Shown here: one piece after another, positions 16,338-26,539 of the stretch
Position numbering within the stretch: position 1 is the first letter of the stretch
Layout of the letters: the number at the start of each line of letters is the position of its first letter
Assembly: GCF_000717915.1 (NCBI RefSeq)
Contig: NZ_JOCX01000008.1
Location: 310,001-374,000 of the forward strand
Direction: 5' to 3'
Origin: Streptomyces sp. NRRL S-244
GTDB taxonomy: Bacteria > Actinomycetota > Actinomycetes > Streptomycetales > Streptomycetaceae
DNA: 64,000 nt
Program-made: the position numbers and the translations under genes
Notes under the pieces: generated by a model
What the model was told of the DNA's origin: nothing
The model's database searches: none
What the model saw: the letters and a program-made list of their open reading frames with translations, nothing else

Positions 16338-16699
16338 GCCACTGCCCTCGCTGCCGTGCTCGCGCTCCGTCCCCGCACCTTGACCCTAGGCGATCGACGG
16401 AGCCTTCCGTGCCGTTGTTCCGGCCGTACGTCCGGGAGGACGAACGGCCGTGTGGCCGAGGTTCCGCTTGTCACGAAACGCGTACATTGCCTCCCGCGCG
16501 CGCCGAACCGCCGGTGAGGGGACCATGAGAGGTCCAAGAGGGGGCCATGAGGGTGCAGGGAGTGGCCCTCGCGTGCGTCAGGAGTGTGACGTACGGGTCC
16601 CCCCACCACTTTCGCCACGGCCCTGGCAGGTGCCACCATGGTGGGTGAGTCCGGGGACGCCGTGAGGGCGCCTCGAGATGACATCAAGGAGCAGTTGCA
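16338..16699. other. 362-bp divergent promoter region
   Basis: This separates the phosphatase-family gene from panB. No gene is evident. A partly self-complementary stretch (CCACCA 16624-16640 region with TGGTGGG after it) could form a leader hairpin before panB. The panB ribosome site AAGGAG is at 16685-16690. I recognise no known riboswitch. Confidence 0.4.
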
Positions 16700-17560
16700 A
16701 TGACGCATGCCGTTTCGCCTGCCCGCGAAGCCGCCTCCCCCACCCTGTACGGAGGCACGGGCACCCGGCGGATCACCGTCCGCGACCTCACCCTCGCCAA
16801 GGAGCGCGGCGAGAAGTGGCCCATGCTCACCGCCTACGACGCGATGACCGCGTCCGTCTTCGACGAGGCCGGCATCCCGGTCATCCTCGTCGGCGACTCC
16901 ATGGGCAACTGTCACCTCGGCTACGAGAACACCGTCCCCGTGACGATGGACGAGATGACCATGCTGTCGGCGGCCGTCGTACGCGGCACCGGCCGGGCCC
17001 TGGTCGTCGGCGACCTGCCGTTCGGCTCGTACCAGGAAGGCGCCGTGCAGGCGCTGCGCAGCGCCACCCGCCTCGTGAAGGAGGCCGGTGTCGGAGCCGT
17101 GAAGCTGGAGGGCGGCGAGCGCTCGCTGCACCAGACCGAGCTGATCGTGCAGTCCGGCATCCCCGTCATGTCCCACCTGGGCCTGACCCCGCAGTCCGTG
17201 AACGCCATGGGCTACCGGGTGCAGGGCCGCGGCGACGAGGCCGCGCACCAGCTGCTGCGCGACGCCAAGGCGGCGCAGGACGCGGGCGCGTTCGCGGTGG
17301 TGCTGGAGCTGGTCCCGGCCGAGCTGGCCGCCGAGGTCACCCGGTCCCTGCACATCCCGACGGTCGGCATCGGGGCCGGCGCGGAGTGCGACGCGCAGGT
17401 GCTGGTGTGGACCGACATGATGGGCCTGACCGGCGGGAAGATGCCGAAGTTCGTGAAGCAGTACGCGAACCTGCGCGCGACCATGGGCGACGCGGCGAAG
17501 GCCTTCGCCGAGGACGTGGTCGGCGGAACGTTCCCGCAGGCCGAGCACAGCTTCCACTGA
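16700..17560 (+). CDS. panB: 3-methyl-2-oxobutanoate hydroxymethyltransferase (ketopantoate synthesis)
   Basis: 286 aa, ATG behind AAGGAG. It transfers a hydroxymethyl group from methylene-tetrahydrofolate to alpha-ketoisovalerate, the first committed step to pantothenate and CoA. Signatures are strong: KWPMLTAYDAMTASVFDEAG, VGDSMGNCHLGY, VVGDLPFGSYQ, VKLEGGE, VMSHLGLTPQSV and IPTVGIGAGAECDAQVLVW. These cover the metal ligands (the two Asp and the Glu). Length is normal. A strong terminator follows, so it is likely monocistronic. Confidence 0.96.
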   Translation: MTHAVSPAREAASPTLYGGTGTRRITVRDLTLAKERGEKWPMLTAYDAMTASVFDEAGIPVILVGDSMGNCHLGYENTVPVTMDEMTMLSAAVVRGTGRALVVGDLPFGSYQEGAVQALRSATRLVKEAGVGAVKLEGGERSLHQTELIVQSGIPVMSHLGLTPQSVNAMGYRVQGRGDEAAHQLLRDAKAAQDAGAFAVVLELVPAELAAEVTRSLHIPTVGIGAGAECDAQVLVWTDMMGLTGGKMPKFVKQYANLRATMGDAAKAFAEDVVGGTFPQAEHSFH

Positions 17561-17577
17561 TCGCGTAGTCCCGTAAC

Positions 17578-17610
17578 GACGGCCCGCCGACGCCTCGTCG
17601 GCGGGCCGTC
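17578..17610 (+). terminator. Strong hairpin terminator of panB
   Basis: Perfect 14-bp stem GACGGCCCGCCGAC / GTCGGCGGGCCGTC with loop GCCTC, 17 bp after the panB stop. Confidence 0.85.
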
Positions 17611-17649
17611 GGCGTCCGTCCGCCTTCCGGCCGGCTGCCTGTCGCCTTC

Positions 17650-17693
17650 CTGTCGGTCGGCTGTCGGTCGGCTGTCGGTGCGTTGTCGGTGGC
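17650..17693. repeat. 11-bp tandem repeat before the ABC exporter
   Basis: CTGTCGGTCGG is present twice exactly (17650-17671), then CTGTCGGTGCG and TTGTCGGTGGC as decayed copies up to 17693. The array ends 10 bp before the likely start codon. It may be a regulator site array or a slippage product. Confidence 0.7.
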
Positions 17694-17703
17694 TGATGGT
17701 CCC

Positions 17704-18734
<1,031 letters not shown>

Positions 18735-18738
<4 letters not shown>

Positions 18739-19583
18739 GCACCGTAACCACGACGAAGCCCGCCCCCACCGCGCCCGCTCCGGCCCCGGTGGACGGCCAC
18801 GGCGAGGGCCGGATCGGCCTGCGCGCCAATCTGCGGCACATCGGCGCCCTGGTGCGCCGCAACGCCCTCCAGATCAAGCAGGACCCCGAGTCGATGTTCG
18901 ACGTCCTGTTCATGCCGATCATCTTCACGCTGCTGTTCGTGTTCGTCTTCGGCGGCGCGATTTCCGGCAAGGGCCAGCAGGAGGCGTACGTCAACTACGT
19001 CGTCCCGGGCCTGATGGCCATGATGGGCATGAACATCGCCATGGGTGTCGGCACCGGCGTCAACGACGACTTCAAGAAGGGCGTGATGGACCGGTTCCGG
19101 TCCATGCCGATCGCCCGCTCGTCCGTCCTCATCGCCAAGATCGTCGTCGAGCTCGGCCGGATGATGGTCGCCATCGCGATCCTGCTCACCGTCGGCTTCA
19201 TGCTCGGCCTGTCGATCAAGACCTCGGTGTTCGACCTGCTGCTGTCCATCGGCCTGTCGGCGGTCTTCGGCGCCTCGCTGATGTGGATCTTCATCCTGCT
19301 CGGTCTCACCATGAAGACCGCGCAGGCCGTGCAGGGCATGGCGATGCTGGTCCTGATGCCCCTGCAGTTCGGCAGCTCGATCTTCGCCCCGCCGTCGACC
19401 ATGCCCGGCTGGCTGCAGACCTTCACGGACTACAACCCGCTGTCCAACCTGGCCGACGCGGCCCGCGGCCTGATCAACGGCGGTGCGGTCGCCCACCCGG
19501 TGACGGTGACGCTGATCTGGTCGGTGGCCATCACGGCGGTCACCATGCCGCTCGCGGTCCGCAAGTTCCGCCAGAAGACCTGA
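18735..19583 (+). CDS. ABC-2 type permease, DrrB family
   Basis: 282 aa, starting in the ATGA overlap with the ATP-binding gene. A Pro/Ala-rich cytoplasmic N-terminus (to about 40) is followed by six hydrophobic segments typical of ABC-2 permeases. The family motif region FKKGVMDRFRSMPIARSSVL lies between helices 2 and 3, and FAPPSTMPGWLQTFTDYNPLSNL near the C-terminus. It forms a half-transporter pair with the preceding ATPase. The complete unit looks like a self-resistance or lipid exporter. No biosynthetic genes are adjacent. Confidence 0.92.
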
Positions 19584-19610
19584 TCCGGGCCGGCCGGTCC
19601 GTTCCGGATC
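19582..19610. terminator. Hairpin between convergent exporter and regulator genes
   Basis: GATCCGG (19582-19588) pairs with CCGGATC (19604-19610) around an inner GGCCGGCC-type palindrome. It starts at the permease stop codon. Confidence 0.5.
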
Positions 19611-19642
19611 GCGTCCCGGACGGACCCCGCACGGGGGCCGGG

Positions 19643-22600
19643 TCAGATGAGGGCGGTGGCTTCCTCCAGGGTGAGGCCGCCGCCTTCGGCGTACGCCGAC
19701 GCGTACGCGGCCTCGCCGAGCGCGGCCCGCGTCAGCTTCTCGGCGCGGGCCGCGTCCTCGCGTTCCGTGCTGACCGGGAAGTGCTGGGCCGGCAGGTGGG
19801 CCCGGTAGGCGCCGAGCAGCCGCGCGGCGTCGTACGCGTGCCGCCCGCCGCCGAGGCCGACGTGCGAGACGGCCGCCGTCAGCAGGTACACGGCGGGCAT
19901 CTGCGGGGCGACCATGAGGGCGAGGGTGTCCCGGGCGGTGCCCATGGCCTTCCGGAGGTGGGCGAGGGCGTCCGCGTACGCGCCGCACTGGTTGTCCAGC
20001 CAGGCCATCGTGCCGAGCAGGAACCCGTCGAAGATGGCGAAGGCGCCGAGCGCGAACTCCTCGCGCAGCATCCGGAGCTGCCGGCGGGCCTCGGTGATGC
20101 GGCCGGTGCGGCCGTAGACGCCCGCGAGGAACATCCGGGCGGCCGGCAGGGCCTCGTTGCCGTAGGTGAGCGGGGTCTCCAGGATCCCGGTGAGGATCTC
20201 CTCGGCCTCGACGAGTTCACCGTTCTCGACGAGGGCCCCGGCCATCCGCACGCGCAGGACCGTGACCTGGGACAGGGCGCCGAGCCGCTCGGCGTGCTCG
20301 ATCGCGGACCGGAAGTCCTGCGTCGCCGCCGCGTACTCGCCCCGCTTCTCGCGGGCTTCGGCGCGGGCGGACAGGGCCTCGGCGCAGCCCCAGTCGTCGC
20401 CCAGCGACTCGAAGAGGGCGTGGCTCTCGTCGGCGTCGCGGGTGGCGTCCCCGGACCAGTCGGCCCGGTTGGCCAGCACGTTGGCCCGTACCTGGAGGGC
20501 GGCGGCCAGCTCCCAGCGGTAGTCCAGCTCCCGGGCGGTGTCGACGGTGGCGTCGAGGACCTGCCGGAGCAGGGCGGGGTCGCCGGCGATCATCACGGCG
20601 TAGATCCACAGGCCGCCGGGGGTCCGGCAGGTCTGCGGCAGGCCGGGACGGTAGGCGGCGACGACCTGCTCGATCTGGTCCCGGATCTCGGGCGCGTTCC
20701 AGCTCTCGTTGGTCTGGTCGCGGGAGGCGAGCTGGATCAGCCGGATGCCGCGCCAGGCCTCGGTGAGCAGTTCCCCGGCGTACGGCGGGGGCGTGTCCAC
20801 GAGCTGTGCGTACACCGGCTCTGCGGGGGCGACGGGCGCGCGGAAGGGGTCGGGGATGAGCGCGCCGGCGGCGTTGGACCAGTGCCGGGACTCGGTGCGC
20901 AGGTCGTGCATCGACCAGTACCAGGCGAGGGAGTGGACGAGGCAGAGCACCTCGTCGGTGTCGCGGGCGGCGATGGCACGGCGCAGCGCGGTACGGAGGT
21001 TCTCGTACTCGGTGGCGAACCGCTCGGTGGCCTTGCGCTGGCGGCGGCCGCGCAGCAGCGGCTCGGTGGTGCGGGCGAGTTCGCGGTAGTACGTGAGGTG
21101 GCGGCGCTCGGTGGCGGCGCGGTCCCCGGCGGCCTCGCCGAGCCGCTCGGCGGCGTACTCGGCGACGGTCTCCAGCAGCCGGTAGCGCATTTCGGCGCCG
21201 TCGGGGCCGGGGGCGGCGACGACGAGGGACTTGTCGACGAGGGAGCCGAGGAGGTCCAGGACGTCGGGGGCGCCGGGGGCGGCGGGGTCGGCGCAGACGG
21301 CTTCGGCGGCGGCCACGTCGCAGCCGCCGGCGAAGACGGACAGGCGGCGCAGGACGGCGCGTTCGGACGCGTCGAGCAGGTCCCAGGACCAGTCGACGAC
21401 GGCGCGCAGGGTCTGCTGGCGGGGCAGGTGGGTACGGGCGCCGCCGGTCAGGAGCCGGAAGCGGTCGTCGAGCCGGTCGGCGATCTGGCGCGGGGTGAGC
21501 AGCCGCAGCCGGGCCGCGGCCAGCTCGATGGCGAGCGGCAGCCCGTCGAGGCGGCGGCAGATCTCGGCAGCGGCCTCGGGGTCGTCGTCGGTGCGGAACC
21601 CCGGCCGGGCGGCGGCCCCCCGGTCTCCCAGGAGCCGGAGCGCCACGGGGTCGGGCAGCGGCTCCACCGGGCGCAGGAACTCTCCCGGCACACCGAGGGG
21701 TTCGCGGCTGGTGGCCAGGATCCGGACGCCGGGACAGCGGGCGAGGAGCTCCTCGGCGAGCTCGGCGGAGGCGCCGATGACGTGCTCGCAGTTGTCCAGG
21801 ATCAGCAGCATCCGCCGCCGGGCGCAGTGCTCCGCGAGCCGGTCGAGGGGCTGGTCCCCGGCGCGGTCGGTCAGCGCCCGCAGCTCCTCGGCGGCGCCGC
21901 CGCGCAGCTTGGTCTCGCGTGCACCGAGCGCGGTGAGGGCGGCCTCGGCGACGTCCTCGGGGTCGTCCACGGGGGCCAGCTCCACGAACCACACCCCGTC
22001 GGGCCAGGCCTGGGCGGCGTGCTCGGCGGCCTCTTGGGACAGCCGTGTCTTGCCGGCTCCGCCGGGCCCGAGCAGGGTGACGAGCCGCGCGCGCCCGAGA
22101 TCCGCGCCGATGACCCGGATGTCCCCCTCGCGCCCCACGAAGCTGGTCACCCGCGCCCGCAGATTCCCCGCGCGGGCAACCCCGACCCCGACCGCCGGCT
22201 GCGGCCCACCGTCCGCCGAGGCCGGCCGCGCGGGCGCGCCGGAAGCCGGAGGGACGTCCGCGTCCTGCCCCTGCCCCGGCTGCTCTGGATGCCAGCCCGG
22301 GGCGGCGCCCGGCGACCCGGCCGAGCCGGAGCCCGAGGCCGACTGCCCGGGGGCGCCCGGTCCGGAGGCCGGGGCCCGCCCCGGCTGCGCCGGATGCCCA
22401 CCGGAGGCGCTGCCCTGCCCGGGGGCGGCCGGGTCGGGGTGCGGGGTCAGGAGTTGGGCGTGGAGGGTGCGCAGGGCCGGGCCCGGGTCCGTGCCCAGGC
22501 GGGCGGCCAGGTCCTGCCGGACGGCTTCGTAGGCGGCCAGCGCCTCCGCCGGGCGGCCCGTGTCCCGCAGGGCCCGGATCCGCAGGGCCTGGAGCGGCTC

Positions 22601-23149
22601 GTCCAGCGGGCGCTCCCCGCACAGGACGGTCAGCTCCGGCAGGGCCCGCTCGGCCTGGCCCAGCGCCAGGGCCGCCGCGAGCCGGCCCCGGCGCGCGTCC
22701 AGACGTACGGCCTCCCAGCGGGCGGACTCGGCCGCCGCGTCCGGCAGGTCGGCCAGCGCCGGACCGCGCCACAGCCCCAGGGCCTCCTCGTACAGGGCGG
22801 CCGCCTCGGCCGGGTCCTGCGCCGCCGCGCCCGCCCGGGCGAGCCGCTCGAAGCGGTACAGGTCGACGTCCTCGCCCGCCGCGACCAGCAGGTACCCGCC
22901 CTCCACCGAACGCACCGCCCCGTGCCCCAGCGCCCTGCGCAGCCGGCCCACCAGCGCCTGGAGCGCGGCCGGCGCATCCGCCGGGCGGTCGCCGTCCCAC
23001 ACCTGCTCCACCAGCAGGTGCACCGGCACGGCCCGCCCCGGGCGCAGCGCGAGCGCGGTCAGCAGCGCCCGCAGGCGCGCTCCGCCGACGGCGACGGGGC
23101 TCCCGTCGTCGCGGCTGGCCTGGGCAGTGCCGAGAATCGCGTAACGCAC
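19643..23149 (-). CDS. AfsR/SARP-family giant regulator (BTAD, NB-ARC, TPR)
   Basis: 1168 aa from GTG 23149; upstream in-frame codons give no family match. Residues 1-92 form the OmpR-type winged helix (LRPGRAVPVHLLVEQVW, GGYLLVAAGEDVDLYRF). BTAD spans about 97-240. A Gly/Pro/Ser-rich linker covers 240-330. The NB-ARC ATPase has Walker A GPGGAGKTRL (361-370) and Walker B LLILDNCEHV. Helical TPR-like repeats fill the C-terminal 550 residues. Such proteins activate secondary-metabolite or stress genes after nucleotide-dependent switching. It is convergent with the DrrAB exporter and lies 73 bp from the divergent M50 protease gene; neither is proven as a target. Confidence 0.92.
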   Translation of the reverse strand: MRYAILGTAQASRDDGSPVAVGGARLRALLTALALRPGRAVPVHLLVEQVWDGDRPADAPAALQALVGRLRRALGHGAVRSVEGGYLLVAAGEDVDLYRFERLARAGAAAQDPAEAAALYEEALGLWRGPALADLPDAAAESARWEAVRLDARRGRLAAALALGQAERALPELTVLCGERPLDEPLQALRIRALRDTGRPAEALAAYEAVRQDLAARLGTDPGPALRTLHAQLLTPHPDPAAPGQGSASGGHPAQPGRAPASGPGAPGQSASGSGSAGSPGAAPGWHPEQPGQGQDADVPPASGAPARPASADGGPQPAVGVGVARAGNLRARVTSFVGREGDIRVIGADLGRARLVTLLGPGGAGKTRLSQEAAEHAAQAWPDGVWFVELAPVDDPEDVAEAALTALGARETKLRGGAAEELRALTDRAGDQPLDRLAEHCARRRMLLILDNCEHVIGASAELAEELLARCPGVRILATSREPLGVPGEFLRPVEPLPDPVALRLLGDRGAAARPGFRTDDDPEAAAEICRRLDGLPLAIELAAARLRLLTPRQIADRLDDRFRLLTGGARTHLPRQQTLRAVVDWSWDLLDASERAVLRRLSVFAGGCDVAAAEAVCADPAAPGAPDVLDLLGSLVDKSLVVAAPGPDGAEMRYRLLETVAEYAAERLGEAAGDRAATERRHLTYYRELARTTEPLLRGRRQRKATERFATEYENLRTALRRAIAARDTDEVLCLVHSLAWYWSMHDLRTESRHWSNAAGALIPDPFRAPVAPAEPVYAQLVDTPPPYAGELLTEAWRGIRLIQLASRDQTNESWNAPEIRDQIEQVVAAYRPGLPQTCRTPGGLWIYAVMIAGDPALLRQVLDATVDTARELDYRWELAAALQVRANVLANRADWSGDATRDADESHALFESLGDDWGCAEALSARAEAREKRGEYAAATQDFRSAIEHAERLGALSQVTVLRVRMAGALVENGELVEAEEILTGILETPLTYGNEALPAARMFLAGVYGRTGRITEARRQLRMLREEFALGAFAIFDGFLLGTMAWLDNQCGAYADALAHLRKAMGTARDTLALMVAPQMPAVYLLTAAVSHVGLGGGRHAYDAARLLGAYRAHLPAQHFPVSTEREDAARAEKLTRAALGEAAYASAYAEGGGLTLEEATALI

Positions 23150-23222
23150 CGGCCCATTGTCGCTGGCCCGGGGCCCGGCCCCGTACTCCTTTTGGCCCCC
23201 TGCGCGGGGTAGGTTTCGCCGC

Positions 23223-24020
23223 ATGGGTCATCAGGGCAGCCGCAGCGAGCGGCAGATCAGTTCCGTATTCCTCGGCATCTTCGCCGTCATGGCGGTCACC
23301 GGTTGGGCCGTGTGGACGGGTTACTCGACGAGCACCGGGCTCGCCGTGTTCCTCTTCGTCACCTCGGCCTGGATCGTCTCCCTCTGCCTGCACGAGTACG
23401 CGCACGCCCGCACGGCCCTGCACAGCGGCGACCTCTCGGTCGGGGCCAAGGGCTACCTGACGCTGAACCCCCTGAAGTACACGCACGCGCTGCTCAGCAT
23501 CGTCCTGCCGGTGATCTTCGTGATCATGGGCGGACTGGGCCTGCCCGGCGGCGCGGTGTACATCGAGCGCGACCGGATCCGGGGCCGCTGGAAGCACAGC
23601 CTCATCTCGGCGGCGGGCCCGCTGACCAACGTGGCCTTCGCGATAGTCTGCACGGCGCCGTTCTGGCTGAACGCCCTCGACGGGGTCCCGATGGCGTTCC
23701 GCTTCGCGCTCGCCTTCCTCGCGCTGCTCCAGGTATCGGCGGCCATCTTGAACTTCCTGCCGGTGCCGGGCCTGGACGGCTACGGGATCATCGAGCCCTG
23801 GCTCTCGTACCGGATCCGCCGCGAGGTGGCGCCGCTGGCGCCGTTCGGACTGATCGCCGTGTTCGCGCTGCTGTGGATCCCGGAGGTCAACGGGTTCTTC
23901 TTCGACGCGGTGCGCAACCTGCTGTCCACGCTGGGCGTGTCCGACCTGGAGACCTTCTGCGGCCGCGACCTCTACCGCTTCTGGCAGGACACGAACGGCT
24001 TCTGCGCGGCCCCGCAGTAG
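23223..24020 (+). CDS. M50 site-2-protease-family membrane metalloprotease
   Basis: 265 aa, ATG 23223. Five to six hydrophobic segments. The zinc motif HEYAH (57-61) lies in the second helix, and the distal Asp motif NFLPVPGLDGYG near residue 180 supplies the third ligand. GAKGYLTLNPLKYTH follows the first motif, as in FtsP/S2P relatives. There is no PDZ domain, so this is the small Group-III-like type found in actinomycetes. It probably cleaves membrane substrates such as anti-sigma factors, but no partner gene is adjacent. Confidence 0.87.
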   Translation: MGHQGSRSERQISSVFLGIFAVMAVTGWAVWTGYSTSTGLAVFLFVTSAWIVSLCLHEYAHARTALHSGDLSVGAKGYLTLNPLKYTHALLSIVLPVIFVIMGGLGLPGGAVYIERDRIRGRWKHSLISAAGPLTNVAFAIVCTAPFWLNALDGVPMAFRFALAFLALLQVSAAILNFLPVPGLDGYGIIEPWLSYRIRREVAPLAPFGLIAVFALLWIPEVNGFFFDAVRNLLSTLGVSDLETFCGRDLYRFWQDTNGFCAAPQ

Positions 24021-24033
24021 GCCCTGGCAGGCC

Positions 24034-24219
24034 CTATCCCGCGGAGCGCGCGGCCTTCTCCGCCTTCGCCTTGCGCAGGTAGTACCAGGCCATGTTCGAC
24101 GTGAGCCCGGCCAGCAGCACCCACACGATCCCCACGAAGCTGCCCTCCACGAAGGCGACCACGGCCGCGGCCACGGACAGCACGCAGACGACGATGGCGA
24201 ACACGGCAAGGCGGGGCAT
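24034..24219 (-). CDS. Small two-helix membrane protein
   Basis: 61 aa. ATG 24219 has GGAG about 10 nt upstream. The protein is almost only two hydrophobic helices (residues 4-24 and 27-45) followed by a basic tail (RKAKAEKAARSAG). It is convergent with the M50 gene, with only 13 bp between stops. I recognise no family. Confidence 0.65.
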   Translation of the reverse strand: MPRLAVFAIVVCVLSVAAAVVAFVEGSFVGIVWVLLAGLTSNMAWYYLRKAKAEKAARSAG

Positions 24220-24445
24220 GGGGAACAGCTCCTCGGCAACACGGAACGGGGTCGAACCCCACCAGTGTCCCCCATGCCCCGCAGTGCTCCCGTAAAGCCG
24301 CCCCACGAGCCCCGCACTCCGCTTCCGCCCCGTTTTCGCCGTTTCCCGATCTTCCGCGCGGCACGCCGCTACGGTTCGCCGGATACGGAAGAACGACAGT
24401 CCGGCCTGCACGGTCCGCCACGGCCGAAGCCGGGCGACTGGGGGG

Positions 24446-26485
24446 ATGGACATGCAGGAGATCTCAAAGGGCGCGAACGTCAGCCTGACGGCCCTCAGCG
24501 AAGACGCCGGGGCCGTGGTGGTGAGCCTGAGCTGGAGCAGCGTGTCGGGGGCCGGCGACGCCGACGTCTCGGTGCTCCTCGTCGACGCGGACGGCAAGGT
24601 CCGCAGCGAGAACGACTTCTACTTCTACAACAACCCGGCGGCCGCCGACGGAAGCGTGCAGCTGCTGGGGAAGACGCCGACCGGGAGCGGGGACGAGGAC
24701 CGCATCGGCGTCGACCTCACCGCCGTGCCCGCGGGGGTGGAGCGGATCGTGGTGGCGGCCAGCCAGTACGGGGGCGCCCGGTTCGGCGACCTGGACGACC
24801 TGCGGATGACGGTCGCGGACCGGTCCGGCGAACCGCTGGTCGGGTTCTCCATCCACGACGCGAGCGTGGAGACCGCGTTCATCTTCGGTGAGCTGTACCG
24901 GCGCGGCGAGGAGTGGAAGTTCCGCGCGGTCGGGCAGGGCTACGAGACGGGGCTGGCCGGTCTGGCCACCGATTTCGGCATCGCCGTCAGCGAGGAGGCG
25001 GAGGAGGCCGAAGAGGCCCAAGAGGCCGAGGGCCCGGGCGGGGCCGCCGACGCCGTCACCATGGATAAGGCGCCCGGCGCGGAACCCGAGCCGGTCGCCC
25101 CGGCCCCGGCCCCGGCGCCGGCCCCGGCCCCAGACGAGCCCGTCGCCGTGCCCGCCCAGACCCGCGGCCGGGGCCCCCGTACGACCAAGAAGAAGGTCAC
25201 CCTGCCCAAGGTGGCCAAGAGCTCGCTCGCCGAGAACGACTCCTGGCGCCCGGCCCGGCTGTTCCCCGTGCCGACGCTGAAGAGCGACAAGGAGCGGGAG
25301 GTGCGCGCCACCTCGGTGCTGCTGTCCGTCATGGCGCAAGTGCCGGAGTTCGGCCGCCGCCTCACCGCCGCGTTCGGCGCCCCCGCGGGCCGCATGCAGA
25401 CCTTCACCGAGGTGTCCCTCCCCCACGGCGACACCCCGCGCCGCCCGGACGGCGTGATCCGCGTGGAGCGCGCCGGGAAGCTCTGGACGGCCCTGGTCGA
25501 GACGAAGACGAACGGCAACCCGCTCAAGCCCGAGCAGGTGCAGCAGTACATGGACATCGCCGCCCGCCGCGGCTACGAGGCCGTGATCACGCTCTCCAAC
25601 GACGTCGCCCTCGAAGGCACGGCCATGGTGGACGTCAAGATCGACGGCCGGCGCAAGCACAAGGTCAGCCTCTGGCACCTGTCCTGGGCCGAGGTGGCCC
25701 ACCAGGCCCAGATGCTGATCCGCCACGAGGGCGTGGGCAACGCCGCGCACGCCTGGCTGCTCCAGGAGCTGCTGGAGTACCTCCAGCACGAGCAGTCGGG
25801 CTGCCACGGATTCCAGAACATGGGCGCCGCCTGGGTGCCCGTACGCAAGGGGATCGAGGACGAGACCCTCGCCTGCGACGACGCGCGCGCCGTCGAGGTC
25901 GTCGAGAGCTGGGAGCGGCTGATCCGCCAGGTCTGCCTGCGCCTGGGCGGAGAGCTCGGGCAGAAGGCGCTCCCGGTCCAGCGCGTGCGGCGCGGCAGCG
26001 ATCCCCAGGCGCGCCGCACGGCCGCGGCGCAGAAGCTCTGCCAGGACGGGCGGCTCACGGCGGAGCTGCGCATCGACGGGACGAACAGCGTCATCGCGGT
26101 GACCGCCGATCTGCGGACGGGCAAGGTCCGCACCTGCGTGGACGTCCCGGCGCCGGAGGGCTCGTACCCGCTGACCACGGTGAAGCGGCTGGTGCGGCTG
26201 CTGGCCGAGGCGCCCGCGGACCTGCACGTGGAGAGCCTCGTCGAGGGCGGCAACGGGCCGCGCGGCACCCTGGAGCGGCTGCGCCCCGAGCCGGGCGACC
26301 TGCTGCCCAAGGGCGGCGCCGCCCTCACCGGGTTCCGGCTGTCGCTGATCAAGGGCATGGGCAACACCCGCGGCAATACGGAGTCCGGTTTCATCCGCAG
26401 CGTCGACGAGGCCGTGGACCGCTTCCACCAGGGGGTCGTGGCGCATCTGGGCCCCCTGGAGGCGCGCGCCGACCGCCGGGCCTGA
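24446..26485 (+). CDS. TerD-domain protein fused to a PD-(D/E)XK-like nuclease region
   Basis: 679 aa. Residues 1-182 are a TerD domain: ISKGANVSL, DADVSVLLVDADGKV, NDFYFYNNP, DEDRIGVDL and FGELYRRGEEWKFRAVGQGY, with the acidic calcium sites. An acidic then Pro/Ala-rich linker (183-240) leads to a basic patch (KKK, 248-250). Residues 270-450 look like a PD-(D/E)XK fold: E285, PDG with D335, an intervening strand, VETKT with E352 and K354, then a Gln-rich helix. The last 230 residues are unassigned. TerD proteins belong to tellurite/stress and defence-linked systems; nuclease activity is inferred from motifs only. It stands alone; ATG 24452 is an alternative start. Confidence 0.8.
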   Translation: MDMQEISKGANVSLTALSEDAGAVVVSLSWSSVSGAGDADVSVLLVDADGKVRSENDFYFYNNPAAADGSVQLLGKTPTGSGDEDRIGVDLTAVPAGVERIVVAASQYGGARFGDLDDLRMTVADRSGEPLVGFSIHDASVETAFIFGELYRRGEEWKFRAVGQGYETGLAGLATDFGIAVSEEAEEAEEAQEAEGPGGAADAVTMDKAPGAEPEPVAPAPAPAPAPAPDEPVAVPAQTRGRGPRTTKKKVTLPKVAKSSLAENDSWRPARLFPVPTLKSDKEREVRATSVLLSVMAQVPEFGRRLTAAFGAPAGRMQTFTEVSLPHGDTPRRPDGVIRVERAGKLWTALVETKTNGNPLKPEQVQQYMDIAARRGYEAVITLSNDVALEGTAMVDVKIDGRRKHKVSLWHLSWAEVAHQAQMLIRHEGVGNAAHAWLLQELLEYLQHEQSGCHGFQNMGAAWVPVRKGIEDETLACDDARAVEVVESWERLIRQVCLRLGGELGQKALPVQRVRRGSDPQARRTAAAQKLCQDGRLTAELRIDGTNSVIAVTADLRTGKVRTCVDVPAPEGSYPLTTVKRLVRLLAEAPADLHVESLVEGGNGPRGTLERLRPEPGDLLPKGGAALTGFRLSLIKGMGNTRGNTESGFIRSVDEAVDRFHQGVVAHLGPLEARADRRA

Positions 26486-26490
26486 CACCG

Positions 26491-26536
26491 GCCGAGGGGC
26501 CGCTGCGCCCGTCGGGGCGCAGCGGTACCCCTCGGC
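26491..26536. terminator. Two-stem terminator between convergent genes
   Basis: Outer stem GCCGAGGGG (26491-26499) with CCCCTCGGC (26528-26536); inner stem GCTGCGCCC (26502-26510) with GGGCGCAGC (26515-26523). Lies between the TerD-fusion stop and the npdG stop. Confidence 0.8.
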
Positions 26537-26539
26537 GGA

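Noticed and set aside
19283..23212. 1309-codon open frame on the + strand
   Set aside because: Antisense shadow of the AfsR-like gene. Its translation is rich in Gly/Arg/Val with no motifs, while the reverse strand shows BTAD and NB-ARC signatures.
23190..23222. Possible second CsoR site before the M50 protease (CCCCCTGCGCGGGGTA)
   Set aside because: Only the right half GGGTA is present; the left TACCC is missing.
20217..24317. 1366-codon open frame on the - strand
   Set aside because: Spans two real genes in a different frame; low-complexity Arg/Ala/Gly translation.
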